This document shows positions 17,413 through 26,000 of a stretch of DNA of 36,481 bases, in pieces. The notes below the pieces were generated by a model. That model had not been told where the DNA came from. It made no database searches and saw only the letters and a program-made list of their open reading frames with translations. Numbering within the stretch: the stretch's first letter is position 1; each line of letters opens with the position of its first letter. A program made the translations under genes and the position numbers. Source of the stretch: an uncultured Pirellulaceae bacterium (GTDB lineage Bacteria; Planctomycetota; Planctomycetia; Pirellulales; Pirellulaceae); NCBI GenBank assembly GCA_938091115.1, contig CALKNI010000207.1, positions 1-36,481 of the forward strand. Reading direction: 5' to 3'.

Positions 17413-19067
17413 AAAATCAAATATCAAGGTTAGTAGACTCGACTTTAACGAACCGAGCGGGGAAAGTTTCGGGAGTGTTGGTCACTTTCATTTTCTCCGG
17501 TCTGTTAATTTTGACTTTGTTGGTTCTTGCGTTTCAACTCCGACCAGATGCGTTGCTCGAGACAAGTCGGCAAACCGTTCGAATCTATTGTGCTGCTGGA
17601 ATTGCGAAACCGGTTGAAGATATCGTGACTTCGTACAATGCTCAGTACGGAACGGATGTAGAAATAGTCCGCACCGGTGGATCGGGAGAGCTTGCCGGGC
17701 AAATTAAAACAGAATATGAGACGGGACTGCTGGGAGGGGCTGATGTTTATATTACCGCCGACGACCGACTTTTAGACAAAGCTTATCAGGCAGGAGTGAT
17801 TGCCGAGCGTTTTCCAGTTGCCGAGCAGCGTCCCGTGATTGCGGTGCCGTTGTCAAGTGAAATTCCAATTGCTGGCCTAGAGGAGATGTTATTGGATCCA
17901 GAAGTCAAGTTTGGAATTGCCTCGGAGCGTGCGGCTGTTGGTAAATTGGTGCGAGGCGTGGCTTCGAACTTAAACATTCTTGATCAGCTGGAAGAGCGCA
18001 AAGCCACCGATGCTGAAAATGTGATGACGCTCGCGCAAGCGTTGGTTGCCGGCAGTCTCGACGCCGCTGTAATCTGGGATACGACTGTGAGTCAGTTGAA
18101 TCAAATCGGACCAGAGCCGGTTTTGAAAATTGCTGCATTAGTGGATGCACGCGACGAGACGAAAAGCGAAATTGCGTTAGGCATTATTTCTACGACCAAG
18201 TCGCCAACGGCAAGTTTACAATTTGCAAGGTTTTTGACTGCTAACCAGACCGGGCAGCCTGCATTTGAAAGCTATGGATTTTCTTTTCTGGCTGGTGATG
18301 ATTGGGAGCAGGTGCCAGAAATTCATCTTTATTGCGGTTCGATGTTCACGCCTGTTATCGAAACTGCAGTTCGAGAATTCGCAACGCGAGAGGGAGTCAA
18401 TATATACCCTCGTTGGGAGGGGTGTGGCAAGTTAGTCGCTGCTATGCGAAGTATTGAAGATGAAAATCTCTTCCCGGATGCTTACCTTGCCTGTGACGGT
18501 TCCTTCTTGCTACAAGTCCAAGAATATTTTAACGATCCCGTTGAGGTTAGTCGGAATGAAATTGTATTAGCTGTGTCCAAAACAGCACCCTCAAATGTGG
18601 CGAGTCCTTTTGCATTGGCGAATTCGAATTTGCGAATTGGAATTTGTGATCCTGAGTTTTCGGCGTTGGGCTTCCTGACTCGTGAGATCCTCAGTGGTGA
18701 TACGGCAGCCGCTGGTAACCCAGTAGATATTTCTCCTGCAACAGATAGTTTGTATCAGTCAATCGAACGTCAGGCGGTCGTTAAAGCGGACGTAGGGCCA
18801 ACTTTGATTAGTCAATTGGTGGCCGGTGGGCTCGATGCGGCATTTGTCTATCGTTCGAATCTCGTGGCAGATCCAAAAACCTTACAAACAGTGAACGTGT
18901 ATTCGCTTACCGGTGACACGACTGTTAGCATGGCGACTCAGCCTTGGGCGATTTCCAAGTCGACTCGCAACCCGGCCTTAATGCAAAGACTTTATAACTG
19001 GCTTGATCGTGCTGAGATTAAATCAGAATTTAAAGAAAAAGGTTTTTTGGATCCGGGAACGAAGTGA
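17409..19067 (+). CDS. Membrane-anchored tandem ModA-like substrate-binding protein
   Basis: This is a 552-aa protein with a TTG start overlapping the previous stop. A single N-terminal helix (VLVTFIFSGLLILTLLVLAF) is probably an uncleaved anchor. Two periplasmic-binding-protein modules follow, roughly residues 57-290 and 305-545. They align with each other: IYCAAGIAKPVE with LYCGSMFTPVIE, TGGSGELAGQI with EGCGKLVAAM, and ADVYITADDRLL with DAYLACDGSFL. The first matches the ModA/molybdate-type pattern best; the second keeps the fold but changes likely ligand-contact residues. The expected role is capture of an oxyanion such as molybdate or tungstate for the ModB/ModC-like subunits downstream. 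The ligand is inferred from family and context only. Confidence 0.82.
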   Translation: MKNQISRLVDSTLTNRAGKVSGVLVTFIFSGLLILTLLVLAFQLRPDALLETSRQTVRIYCAAGIAKPVEDIVTSYNAQYGTDVEIVRTGGSGELAGQIKTEYETGLLGGADVYITADDRLLDKAYQAGVIAERFPVAEQRPVIAVPLSSEIPIAGLEEMLLDPEVKFGIASERAAVGKLVRGVASNLNILDQLEERKATDAENVMTLAQALVAGSLDAAVIWDTTVSQLNQIGPEPVLKIAALVDARDETKSEIALGIISTTKSPTASLQFARFLTANQTGQPAFESYGFSFLAGDDWEQVPEIHLYCGSMFTPVIETAVREFATREGVNIYPRWEGCGKLVAAMRSIEDENLFPDAYLACDGSFLLQVQEYFNDPVEVSRNEIVLAVSKTAPSNVASPFALANSNLRIGICDPEFSALGFLTREILSGDTAAAGNPVDISPATDSLYQSIERQAVVKADVGPTLISQLVAGGLDAAFVYRSNLVADPKTLQTVNVYSLTGDTTVSMATQPWAISKSTRNPALMQRLYNWLDRAEIKSEFKEKGFLDPGTK

Positions 19068-19269
19068 GTTTTAGCAGTCTCCTTGATAGTTCCTGGAGAT
19101 CATTTTGCAGAAGATCTTAATTGACCGAAGATGATTATTCGGTGAAACTGTTTGCAGTGATTTGTTCAGAATGTGTTTTTGAAGTAATGTGTTGCTGGCA
19201 GCAGTCTCAGACGGCTCGGCTCGGTTCGGATTCATTGCTCAACATCTTTCACGGTGCATTTGAAACTCG

Positions 19270-20205
19270 ATGTCAAAAACTAAACCAAAATCGATTCGTC
19301 GAAAGCGAACTCAGTGGGATGGTTTATTCTGGACGACAATGTCGGTTTTTGGAGTTTTCTACCTAGCTTTGATCATTGCTCTGTTGGTGGCCGACTTTCG
19401 ATTTGCCAATTGGTCCGACATGTCGAGTTTGCTTTCAGATCCTCGCGTTCAGTTTTCAATTTGGTTAAGTTTAATTTCCTGCACGATTGCGGCCATTCTT
19501 TCCTTGTGGGTTGCGATTCCAACAGGATTCTTGCTTGCTCGATTAGGTTCTGAATCGATGGCACAACGACGTGGTCTGCAGTCTCCCGGTAGTCGCCGAT
19601 TATTTAATTGCGTCCGCTACTCTATCGATACGCTTTTGGATATTCCAATTGTTTTGCCTCCTCTGGTGGTAGGTATTAGTTTGCTGGTTCTATTTCAAAC
19701 TCCAGCGGGGCGGTGGCTTGATGAACGCACCGGTGAGCTGTTCGCATCGCTTGGCTATGCTGGAATTCGAGGGATTACCTATGAGATACCTGCGGTAATT
19801 TTAGCGCAATTTACGGTCGCCGCAGCGTTTGCTATTCGAACGATGCGCAATACCTTTGAACAAATCGATGACCGACCCGAGCGGGTTGCTCTAACGCTCG
19901 GCGCAAGTCACTATCAGGCGTTCTCGATGGTCGCGCTGCCCCAGGCCTGGCGCGGGATCGTCGCGGCATTCACGTTGGCTTGGGCCCGTTCACTTGGGGA
20001 GTTTGGTCCGATATTGATTTTCGCGGGTACGGCGAGAATGAAGACCGAAGTTCTTTCGACGACTGTGTACCTGAATTTTCAGTTCGGAAATCTAAGAGGT
20101 GCTGTTTCGGCATCGCTAATCCTCGTGACATTGGCGATTGTTGTTCTAATTTTGACACGTTTACTCACTCTCGGAGGGAATTCCAAAAACGGAGTAATCG
20201 TATGA
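19270..20205 (+). CDS. ModB/TupB-like ABC importer permease
   Basis: This 311-aa integral membrane protein has about six helices, beginning with FGVFYLALIIALLVADF after a basic N-terminus. The segment LTLGASHYQAFSMVALPQAW and the following RSLGEFGPILIFAGTARMKT match the EAA-type coupling loop and adjoining region of molybdate, tungstate and sulfate-type permeases. It is preceded by about 200 bases without a convincing gene, so an internal promoter is possible. Its stop overlaps the next ATG (ATGA, 20202-20205). Together with the tandem binding protein and the ModC-like ATPase it would form a complete importer. Molybdate versus tungstate cannot be decided from sequence. Confidence 0.87.
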   Translation: MSKTKPKSIRRKRTQWDGLFWTTMSVFGVFYLALIIALLVADFRFANWSDMSSLLSDPRVQFSIWLSLISCTIAAILSLWVAIPTGFLLARLGSESMAQRRGLQSPGSRRLFNCVRYSIDTLLDIPIVLPPLVVGISLLVLFQTPAGRWLDERTGELFASLGYAGIRGITYEIPAVILAQFTVAAAFAIRTMRNTFEQIDDRPERVALTLGASHYQAFSMVALPQAWRGIVAAFTLAWARSLGEFGPILIFAGTARMKTEVLSTTVYLNFQFGNLRGAVSASLILVTLAIVVLILTRLLTLGGNSKNGVIV

Positions 20206-20873
20206 TCTCAGTACAACAATTGCTAGTTCGCCAAGGTGATTTCGAATTGAGTTCAATCAGTTTTGAAATTCCTCAGAATGCTTACGCAATTTTGATGGGG
20301 GCGACTGGTAGCGGTAAAACGACACTATTGGAATCGATTTGTGGATTAAGGGCAGTTTCAGGCGGAAAGATCTGGATCGATGGCGATGACATTACACGGG
20401 CCCCGCCGGCTCAGCGGCAGATTGGTTACGTACCGCAGGATTCTTCTTTGTTTCCAACGATGAAAGTCTATCGACAAATTTCTTTTGGAATGGAAGTTCG
20501 CGGATTCAGCCAAGCCGAACGCAGCCAACGGGTCGACGAACTGGCTTCGAGTTTAGATATTACTGAAATTCTTGATCGATATCCACGAGGACTTTCAGGT
20601 GGCGAGAGGCAAAGAGTGGCGCTTGCCCGAGCGTTATCATTTCGTCCCCGTCTATTGTGCCTCGATGAACCGTTGAGTGCATTAGACGATGATACTCGAA
20701 GTAATTTGACTAAACTGCTGAAAAAAATTCAGCAATCCGAATCGGTTACTGTTTTGCATATTACGCATAATGTCGAAGAGGGGAATCAACTGGGAACCGT
20801 GCATTTTCGATTGGAAAAAGGCCAGGTGCGGGCGGTTGTTTGTGAGGATTCAGGTGATAAAAATACAGCGTGA
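20202..20873 (+). CDS. ModC-like ABC importer ATPase
   Basis: The correct start is ATG 20202, which overlaps the permease stop and lies seven bases after GGAG (20191-20194); the frame is open further upstream, but that part overlaps the permease gene. The 223-aa protein has Walker A GATGSGKTT (residues 33-41), a Q-loop at YVPQDSSLFP, signature LSGGE (131-135) and Walker B LLCLDEPLSALD (151-162), plus a switch His in HITHNVEEG. It lacks the C-terminal molybdate-binding (TOBE/Mop) domain of classical ModC and ends soon after the core, so it is a short form. It should power import through the adjacent permease. Confidence 0.9.
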   Translation: MISVQQLLVRQGDFELSSISFEIPQNAYAILMGATGSGKTTLLESICGLRAVSGGKIWIDGDDITRAPPAQRQIGYVPQDSSLFPTMKVYRQISFGMEVRGFSQAERSQRVDELASSLDITEILDRYPRGLSGGERQRVALARALSFRPRLLCLDEPLSALDDDTRSNLTKLLKKIQQSESVTVLHITHNVEEGNQLGTVHFRLEKGQVRAVVCEDSGDKNTA

Positions 20874-20928
20874 GCTTCTTGAAAAGACACGCATTTCAAG
20901 AGAAATTGCATCCCTTACCGGTTGAAAA

Positions 20929-21696
20929 ATGGAAAACGAAATCCCCAAGCGTCCCGCGCCGTTTTTGACGGACGTTGAGCAGGCAACCTACCAATGGCAA
21001 ATTTGGACGGATGACTTTGGAGAAGAAGGCCAGCGTCGATTGAAGAACAGCACGGTTTTGATTTCCCGGTGCGGTGGGCTTGGAAGTGTGGTTGCGTATG
21101 AATTGGCTGCAGCAGGAATTGGCAGACTAATTATTGCTCACGCTGGAAACGTGAAGCACTCCGATTTAAATCGTCAGTTGCTAATGACCCATGACTGGCT
21201 TGGTAAGCCGCGGATCGAAACAATTGAGCGACGTTTGAAGGAGCTGAATCCACGACTTGAAATCGTCCCTGTGGCTGCGAATTTAGATGATGAGTTGGCT
21301 GAAAAATGGGTTCCGGAAGCGGACTTGTGTGTTGGGGCTGCTCCGATGTTTCAAGAACGATTTGCAATGAATGATGCTTGCGTTCGTCATGGCAGGCCGC
21401 ATGTCAATTGTGCGATGTATGACACCTCAGCGACCATTACAACTTTTCCTGCCGGGGGGAAACCATGTTTGCGTTGTTTGACCCCCGAGGTGCCGGAGCA
21501 TTGGAAGCGGGAATTTCCCGTCTTTGGAGCGACTTCAGGCACGGTGGCCTGCATGGGTGCATTGGAAGCCATCAAAGTGTTGGCCGGTTTTGGAGAGACG
21601 CTTGAAAAGAGAGTGCTTCATTTTGATTTACGATACATGACGTTTCACGAGGTCACACTTAACCCCCGTGAAGACTGCAAAATTTGTGGGAAATAG
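20929..21696 (+). CDS. ThiF/MoeB/HesA-family protein with altered ATP-site residues
   Basis: This 255-aa protein belongs to the E1-like adenylyltransferase superfamily, whose members activate the C-terminal glycine of sulfur-carrier proteins in molybdopterin (MoeB) or thiamine (ThiF) synthesis. Family features are FGEEGQRRLKNSTVLI (30-45), a glycine-rich loop, NRQLL with Arg82, LGKP with Lys93, and zinc cysteine pairs Cys180/Cys183 (PCLRC) and Cys250/Cys253 (DCKIC). Deviations: the loop reads SRCGGLG rather than GxGGLG, the usual acidic DxD strand is IIAHAG, and the usual DxxDN strand reads GAAPM. It lies 55 bases after the ModC-like gene and may serve molybdenum or tungsten cofactor chemistry. 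That link is inference from neighbourhood. Confidence 0.82.
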   Translation: MENEIPKRPAPFLTDVEQATYQWQIWTDDFGEEGQRRLKNSTVLISRCGGLGSVVAYELAAAGIGRLIIAHAGNVKHSDLNRQLLMTHDWLGKPRIETIERRLKELNPRLEIVPVAANLDDELAEKWVPEADLCVGAAPMFQERFAMNDACVRHGRPHVNCAMYDTSATITTFPAGGKPCLRCLTPEVPEHWKREFPVFGATSGTVACMGALEAIKVLAGFGETLEKRVLHFDLRYMTFHEVTLNPREDCKICGK

Positions 21697-21820
21697 TAAT
21701 TGCAGCATCGGGTGGTTGTCAGTTGTTTCTCAATTTGGCTATTCTTCCGGAGCTAAGATTGACTCGAAGGAAATTCAAGCAACAATCAGTCCGAGTTTCT
21801 AAATATTTTTAGGTTTTGAT

Positions 21821-22510
21821 ATGTCAAGATATTTTACTTTGTTGTGCATCGTCAGCCTCTGCGCAGGTTGTTTTCCAAACGAACAAAAGGAACCGGTTGA
21901 GCCGGTTACTTTACCCTCGGTGAATTGGGAAAAGGGAAAGACGTCCGTCGCGGGTGCGGCAACCGAGGGTGAGTATCGAATAAAATTTGAAACGACCGCA
22001 GGAGATTTTGTTCTTTTGGTGCATCGGGATTGGGCGCCTTTGGGTGCGGAACGTTTGCACGAATTAGTGAAGAGCAAGTTCTACGATGGAGTTGCATTCC
22101 ACCAAGTGAATCCCGGATTAATTCAATTTGGAATTAGTGGGGATCCAAAGGCGACCATGTATTGGGATCAACCAATTGATGATGAGCCCGTTAAAGAGAG
22201 TAATTACGCTGCGGTGGTCTCGTTTGCGAAAAAAGGCGAGAACTCGAGAACGACGCAACTTTGTATTAATCTTGTCCAAAATTCGTATATGGATGCCGAA
22301 GGTTATTCTCCTCTGGCAGAAGTTGAAAGCGGCTGGGAAGTCGTCAAAAGCATTAATCCCGAATACGGAATTAATGCAAGTGAGGAAAGAATTAAAGAGA
22401 GAGGGAACGAGTATATTTTTGAAAAGTTTCCCAAAATGGATTACGTCATCAAAGCATCCATTGTCGCTAATGAATCCGATGCTGAGGTTTCAACAGGAAC
22501 ACAAAAATAG
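21821..22510 (+). CDS. Cyclophilin-type peptidyl-prolyl isomerase lipoprotein
   Basis: This 229-aa protein has a lipobox LCAGC (lipidated Cys17), so it is probably membrane-tethered in the periplasm. After a linker, the cyclophilin core starts near residue 51 (YRIKFETTAGDFVL) and includes the substrate region VAFHQVNPGLIQFGISGDP (92-109), AVVSFAKKGENSRTTQLCIN and SPLAEVESGWEVVKSI. In active cyclophilins the first motif reads FHRV; here the catalytic Arg is Gln95, so isomerase activity may be low or lost and the protein may act as a binding chaperone. No ribosome binding site is obvious. A hairpin overlaps its stop codon. Confidence 0.85.
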   Translation: MSRYFTLLCIVSLCAGCFPNEQKEPVEPVTLPSVNWEKGKTSVAGAATEGEYRIKFETTAGDFVLLVHRDWAPLGAERLHELVKSKFYDGVAFHQVNPGLIQFGISGDPKATMYWDQPIDDEPVKESNYAAVVSFAKKGENSRTTQLCINLVQNSYMDAEGYSPLAEVESGWEVVKSINPEYGINASEERIKERGNEYIFEKFPKMDYVIKASIVANESDAEVSTGTQK

Positions 22511-22531
22511 CCGCCAATGCAAGCGGCTATT
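22506..22531. terminator. Bidirectional terminator between convergent genes
   Basis: AATAGCCGC (22506-22514) and GCGGCTATT (22523-22531) form a perfect 9-bp stem with an 8-base loop, overlapping the cyclophilin stop codon. Read on the minus strand, five T follow the stem, which suits the end of the convergent sulfatase transcript. The plus side has only a weak T tract. Confidence 0.7.
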
Positions 22532-22573
22532 GAGTTTGTTCCATCCCAGTGTAGAGATTCTAAAAAAACTTAG

Positions 22574-24130
22574 CTAGCGACTTTTGCCATCTTCGATAAT
22601 TTGGTTAAGTTTGGCTTTCATCTCTTTGGCAACTTCCGGATTATCTTTCAGCACATTGTCTTTTTCTCCGGGGTCCTTGGCGAGATTAAAGAGCTGAAAT
22701 TCATCGACAGTGGTGTTGGCCAATTTTGCCTCGACAACAATATTTCTCGCTCGCTTTTTACCGTAACGCTGTAGTTTCCAATCACCTACTCTGAGGCCAT
22801 AGGTGCCACTTGCGCCATTGTCTTGTTGCACGAGATGATCGCGCCCGGTTGCTCCCGGTTTTCCCAAAAGGGCGTCCATTACGTTGTGGCTATCGACGCA
22901 ATCTTTATCTTCAACCTTCTGGCCGGCTAAGGCAGCGAGACTGCTGGGCAGATCGATTGTGCAAACCATTTCATCACTGACACCGGGTTTAATTCGAGTT
23001 GGCCAGCGTGTAATAAATGGAGTTCGAGTGCCTCCTTCGTAGACGCTGTATTTCCCTCCGGTAAAGGGGCCGCCGGCACGGTGGTTGCCAATCTTCTCAA
23101 TAGCTCCATCGGCGTATCCATCGTCTAGGACCGGACCGTTATCGGAGCAGAATACGACGAGTGTATTTTCAGTAAGGTTCAAGCGGTCAAGGGTCTTCAT
23201 GATTTCGCCAACGCACCAATCAAGTTGGATGATTGCATCTCCTCGGAAACCCAAGTCGGTCTTGCCTTGAAACCGTTCGTGTGGGATCCGGGGTACATGA
23301 ATGTCGTGGGAGGAAAAGAAAAGGAAAAATGGATTGTCTTGATTGGCTTCCATAAATTCATTGGATTTCTCAACCCATTTGTCGGCGAGATCTTCGTCGC
23401 GAAAGCGTGCGGCGTGTCCACCGGTGTAAAAGCCAATTCGGCTAATACCGTTATGAATCGTGGCATTGTGGCCATGTGACCAGTCCATTTTTAAGGTGCT
23501 GCGATGAGTGATGCCGGTTGGGTGGTCATCACTCGGTTTTTTTCGGCCAACCCAAAGAGGGTCTTTCGGGTCAAGGTTTAGCACACGATGATCTTCAACA
23601 TAAACCTGCGGGACGCGGTCATTAGTTGTTGGTAGTAAAAAGCAGTGATCGAATCCGATTTCGAGGGGGCCTGGGTTTAATTCTCCGTTCCAATCGGGGC
23701 CACCCGGATCTGATTCCGTAGCTTCTTTTCCCAAGCCCAAATGCCATTTCCCGATTACGGCTGTTCGGTAACCTGCTTTTTGCAGTAGCGACGCAACGGT
23801 TACAACGCCCGGTTTAATGATGGCTGGGGCGCTTGGGGGTGCAATTCCAGTACGTTTTGTGCGGAAGGCGTAATTGCCCGTCAACATTGAGTATCGGGTA
23901 GGTGTACAGGTCGAAGCTGAGCAATAACCGCTGGTAAATCGCTGACCCTCGGCGGCAAGGCGATCGATATTAGGGGTTTCCAACTCAGTTGCACCGTAGC
24001 AAGAAACGTCACCGTACCCCAAATCGTCGGCCATGATCACAATCACATTTGGTTTGTCTTGGGCGGCGAGCGTCGCGACCATCAAGGTGAGGCATGAAAA
24101 TATAAAACAGCGGAGGTAGTTTAGAGGCAT
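22574..24130 (-). CDS. Secreted formylglycine-dependent sulfatase
   Basis: This is a 518-aa type I sulfatase with a signal peptide (hydrophobic to LAAQ/DK). The metal site VIVIMADDLGYGDVSCYG (residues 29-46) carries Asp35 and Asp36. The formylglycine motif is CTPTR with Cys75, within STCTPTRYSMLTG. Further active-site segments are VIGKWHLGL, SSHDIHVPRIPHERF and VVFCSDNGPV. The C-terminal QLFNLAKDPGEKDNVL is the conserved sulfatase end. The overall pattern is close to arylsulfatase A-like enzymes of planctomycetes. It differs in length and inserts from the sulfatase at 6623-8137, so the two are not recent duplicates. It lies 97 bases downstream of the flavoprotein gene on the same strand; a functional link is not evident. 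Confidence 0.93.
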   Translation of the reverse strand: MPLNYLRCFIFSCLTLMVATLAAQDKPNVIVIMADDLGYGDVSCYGATELETPNIDRLAAEGQRFTSGYCSASTCTPTRYSMLTGNYAFRTKRTGIAPPSAPAIIKPGVVTVASLLQKAGYRTAVIGKWHLGLGKEATESDPGGPDWNGELNPGPLEIGFDHCFLLPTTNDRVPQVYVEDHRVLNLDPKDPLWVGRKKPSDDHPTGITHRSTLKMDWSHGHNATIHNGISRIGFYTGGHAARFRDEDLADKWVEKSNEFMEANQDNPFFLFFSSHDIHVPRIPHERFQGKTDLGFRGDAIIQLDWCVGEIMKTLDRLNLTENTLVVFCSDNGPVLDDGYADGAIEKIGNHRAGGPFTGGKYSVYEGGTRTPFITRWPTRIKPGVSDEMVCTIDLPSSLAALAGQKVEDKDCVDSHNVMDALLGKPGATGRDHLVQQDNGASGTYGLRVGDWKLQRYGKKRARNIVVEAKLANTTVDEFQLFNLAKDPGEKDNVLKDNPEVAKEMKAKLNQIIEDGKSR

Positions 24131-24227
24131 ATCTTGGCGTCCATAGATCGAAAAGGTTTACACTCGGAACAATTAGTCTATCTAATTCGAGAGGCTTTGC
24201 GGGAGGCAGGTTTGAAAAATTTCTGAT

Positions 24228-25787
24228 TTATCGGCCGACGTTAATTAGTAAAAGCCATTTCAGGATTTTTTGGTTCAGCGGGGTTAGTTTGGTCTTGTTA
24301 AATTGGTCACCAAGTTTCCGGATTGCATCGGCGTAGGTTGGATAGGGGTGGATGGTTGCACCGATTTTTGAAAGTCCAATTTTGTTGGTGATAGCGACTG
24401 AAATCTCGGAAATCAAGTCGCCGGCATGTTCAGCACAAATGGTGGCCCCCACTATTTGATCGGTGCCTTTCCGCGTGTGAACTTTTACAAATCCCTCTTC
24501 AGCGGATTCGAGGATGGCTCGGTCGACATGTTCAAACGATTGGATAAAGGTGTCAATTTCAATTGACTGTTCTGCGGCTTCTTGGGGGTAAAGTCCGACG
24601 TGAGCAATCTCAGGCGATGTGTAGGTTGCCCGGGGGATGAGTAATTGGCTGGCTTTTTTTCGGCCGATCGGACCGATAGCGAACAGCGCATTTTGGATCA
24701 CAATTCTAGCTTGAAAGTCTGCTGCATGCGTAAATTTATATTTAGAGCAAACATCTCCTGCTGCAAAAATCTTGGGGTTGCTGGTTTGCATTGAATCATT
24801 AACGACAATTCCTTCGGCATTGAATTTTACATTAGCTGATTCGAGATTTAAGTTTTCTAAATTAGGTGTTCGGCCGGCTGCGATTAACAGTTGATCAACC
24901 GTTGTTTCATAAGGACTAGCATCTTTACCTTTGAGTCCGCGAACTAGAATGCCGTTTTCTGTTTTGTTGAGAGTTAGGTTGTTTGATTCGAGGAATAAAT
25001 TAATTCCCTCTTTTTCAAATTGATTTTGCAACACTTTTGCGGCTTCCTGGTCCTCGCGACCAAGAACATTTGATCCTCGTTCAAATAGCGATACTTCACT
25101 TCCGAATCTTGCGAAACACTGAGCAATCTCAGAACCGATCGGGCCTCCACCGATGATGCCAAGTCGAGGCGGCAGTTCTGTAATGGAGAATAGTGTTTCG
25201 TTGGTTAAAAAATCAACTTGGTCGAGTCCCGCGATTTCCGGAATTTTGGCTCGGGCTCCTGACGCGATCACTGCTTTCTTGAATTTTAAATTCGTCGTTC
25301 GTTCGTTGGTGGCTTGTATTGAAATCGTATGATCGTCGACAAAACTCCCCTGTCCGAAAAATACATCAACGCCTAACGCCTTGAAACGGTTCGCCGAATC
25401 AACAGGACTGATTTGAGAACGCTGTTTCCGCATTCTTTCCATGATTTCCGAAAAGTTGGCACGGGGATTGTTTGCGCTGGAAAAGCCCATTTTTTTGCCG
25501 CGCTGACCATTGGCGACAACCCGCGCAGCAGCAATCAGACTCTTGGATGGAACGCACCCCACATTAAGGCAATCGCCTCCCATCAAATCGCGTTCAATCA
25601 ACGCTACCCGAGCGCCCAGTCCGGCAGCCGCGGCAGCGGTTACCAGTCCGGCAGTGCCCGCGCCTACAATCACCAAATGGTAGTTGGAAGCGGGGGTGGG
25701 GTTTTTCCAATCTGAAGGATGGACATTGGATTCGAGGAGTTGATTGTGTTGATCGAAGGGAACTAATTGAGGGAGTCGATGGGCCAT
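24228..25787 (-). CDS. MerA-like pyridine nucleotide-disulfide oxidoreductase
   Basis: This 519-aa flavoprotein has an N-terminal extension of about 33 residues before the FAD motif VIVGAGTAGLV (39-49). The redox-active disulfide is CLNVGC (Cys73, Cys78), the NAD(P)H motif is IIGGGPIGSEIA, and the second FAD motif is IFAAGDVC. The C-terminal dimer-interface motif reads IHPYPTYAD instead of HxHPTxxE of lipoamide dehydrogenase. The paired cysteines at the C-terminus of true mercuric reductase are absent, and there is no mer operon, so mercury reduction is not supported; this is the MerA-like subfamily of uncertain substrate. AAGG seven bases upstream of the ATG supports the start. Confidence 0.87.
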   Translation of the reverse strand: MAHRLPQLVPFDQHNQLLESNVHPSDWKNPTPASNYHLVIVGAGTAGLVTAAAAAGLGARVALIERDLMGGDCLNVGCVPSKSLIAAARVVANGQRGKKMGFSSANNPRANFSEIMERMRKQRSQISPVDSANRFKALGVDVFFGQGSFVDDHTISIQATNERTTNLKFKKAVIASGARAKIPEIAGLDQVDFLTNETLFSITELPPRLGIIGGGPIGSEIAQCFARFGSEVSLFERGSNVLGREDQEAAKVLQNQFEKEGINLFLESNNLTLNKTENGILVRGLKGKDASPYETTVDQLLIAAGRTPNLENLNLESANVKFNAEGIVVNDSMQTSNPKIFAAGDVCSKYKFTHAADFQARIVIQNALFAIGPIGRKKASQLLIPRATYTSPEIAHVGLYPQEAAEQSIEIDTFIQSFEHVDRAILESAEEGFVKVHTRKGTDQIVGATICAEHAGDLISEISVAITNKIGLSKIGATIHPYPTYADAIRKLGDQFNKTKLTPLNQKILKWLLLINVGR

Positions 25788-26000
25788 GAATTAACCTTAG
25801 GAATTGGGTGGATTGGTATTTTAACCAGTTTTAAGGTGAGGCTACAGGACTGGTGAGAGGGCGTGACTTCGCGGATCAGATAGCGAAGTAAACTCCTGTT
25901 AGATGGACTTTTCGGAAGCTGGTTAGAAAATTAAACTAGAATGGTAATTTAATGAAGACCAAGATTTCTATTGATTTTTCTTGTAGCCAGACCGAGCAAT

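Noticed and set aside
19121-19366. Open frame in the gap before the ModB-like gene
   Set aside because: It has unusual Cys-rich composition and no ribosome binding site, and it overlaps the start of the permease gene.
19980-20201. A longer start for the ModC-like ATPase, adding about 74 residues
   Set aside because: The added part overlaps the permease gene in another frame and has no ABC features. ATG 20202 has GGAG at ideal spacing and overlaps the permease stop.
24228-25787. Annotation as true mercuric reductase
   Set aside because: The C-terminal vicinal cysteines and any mer genes are absent, so only MerA-like is justified.
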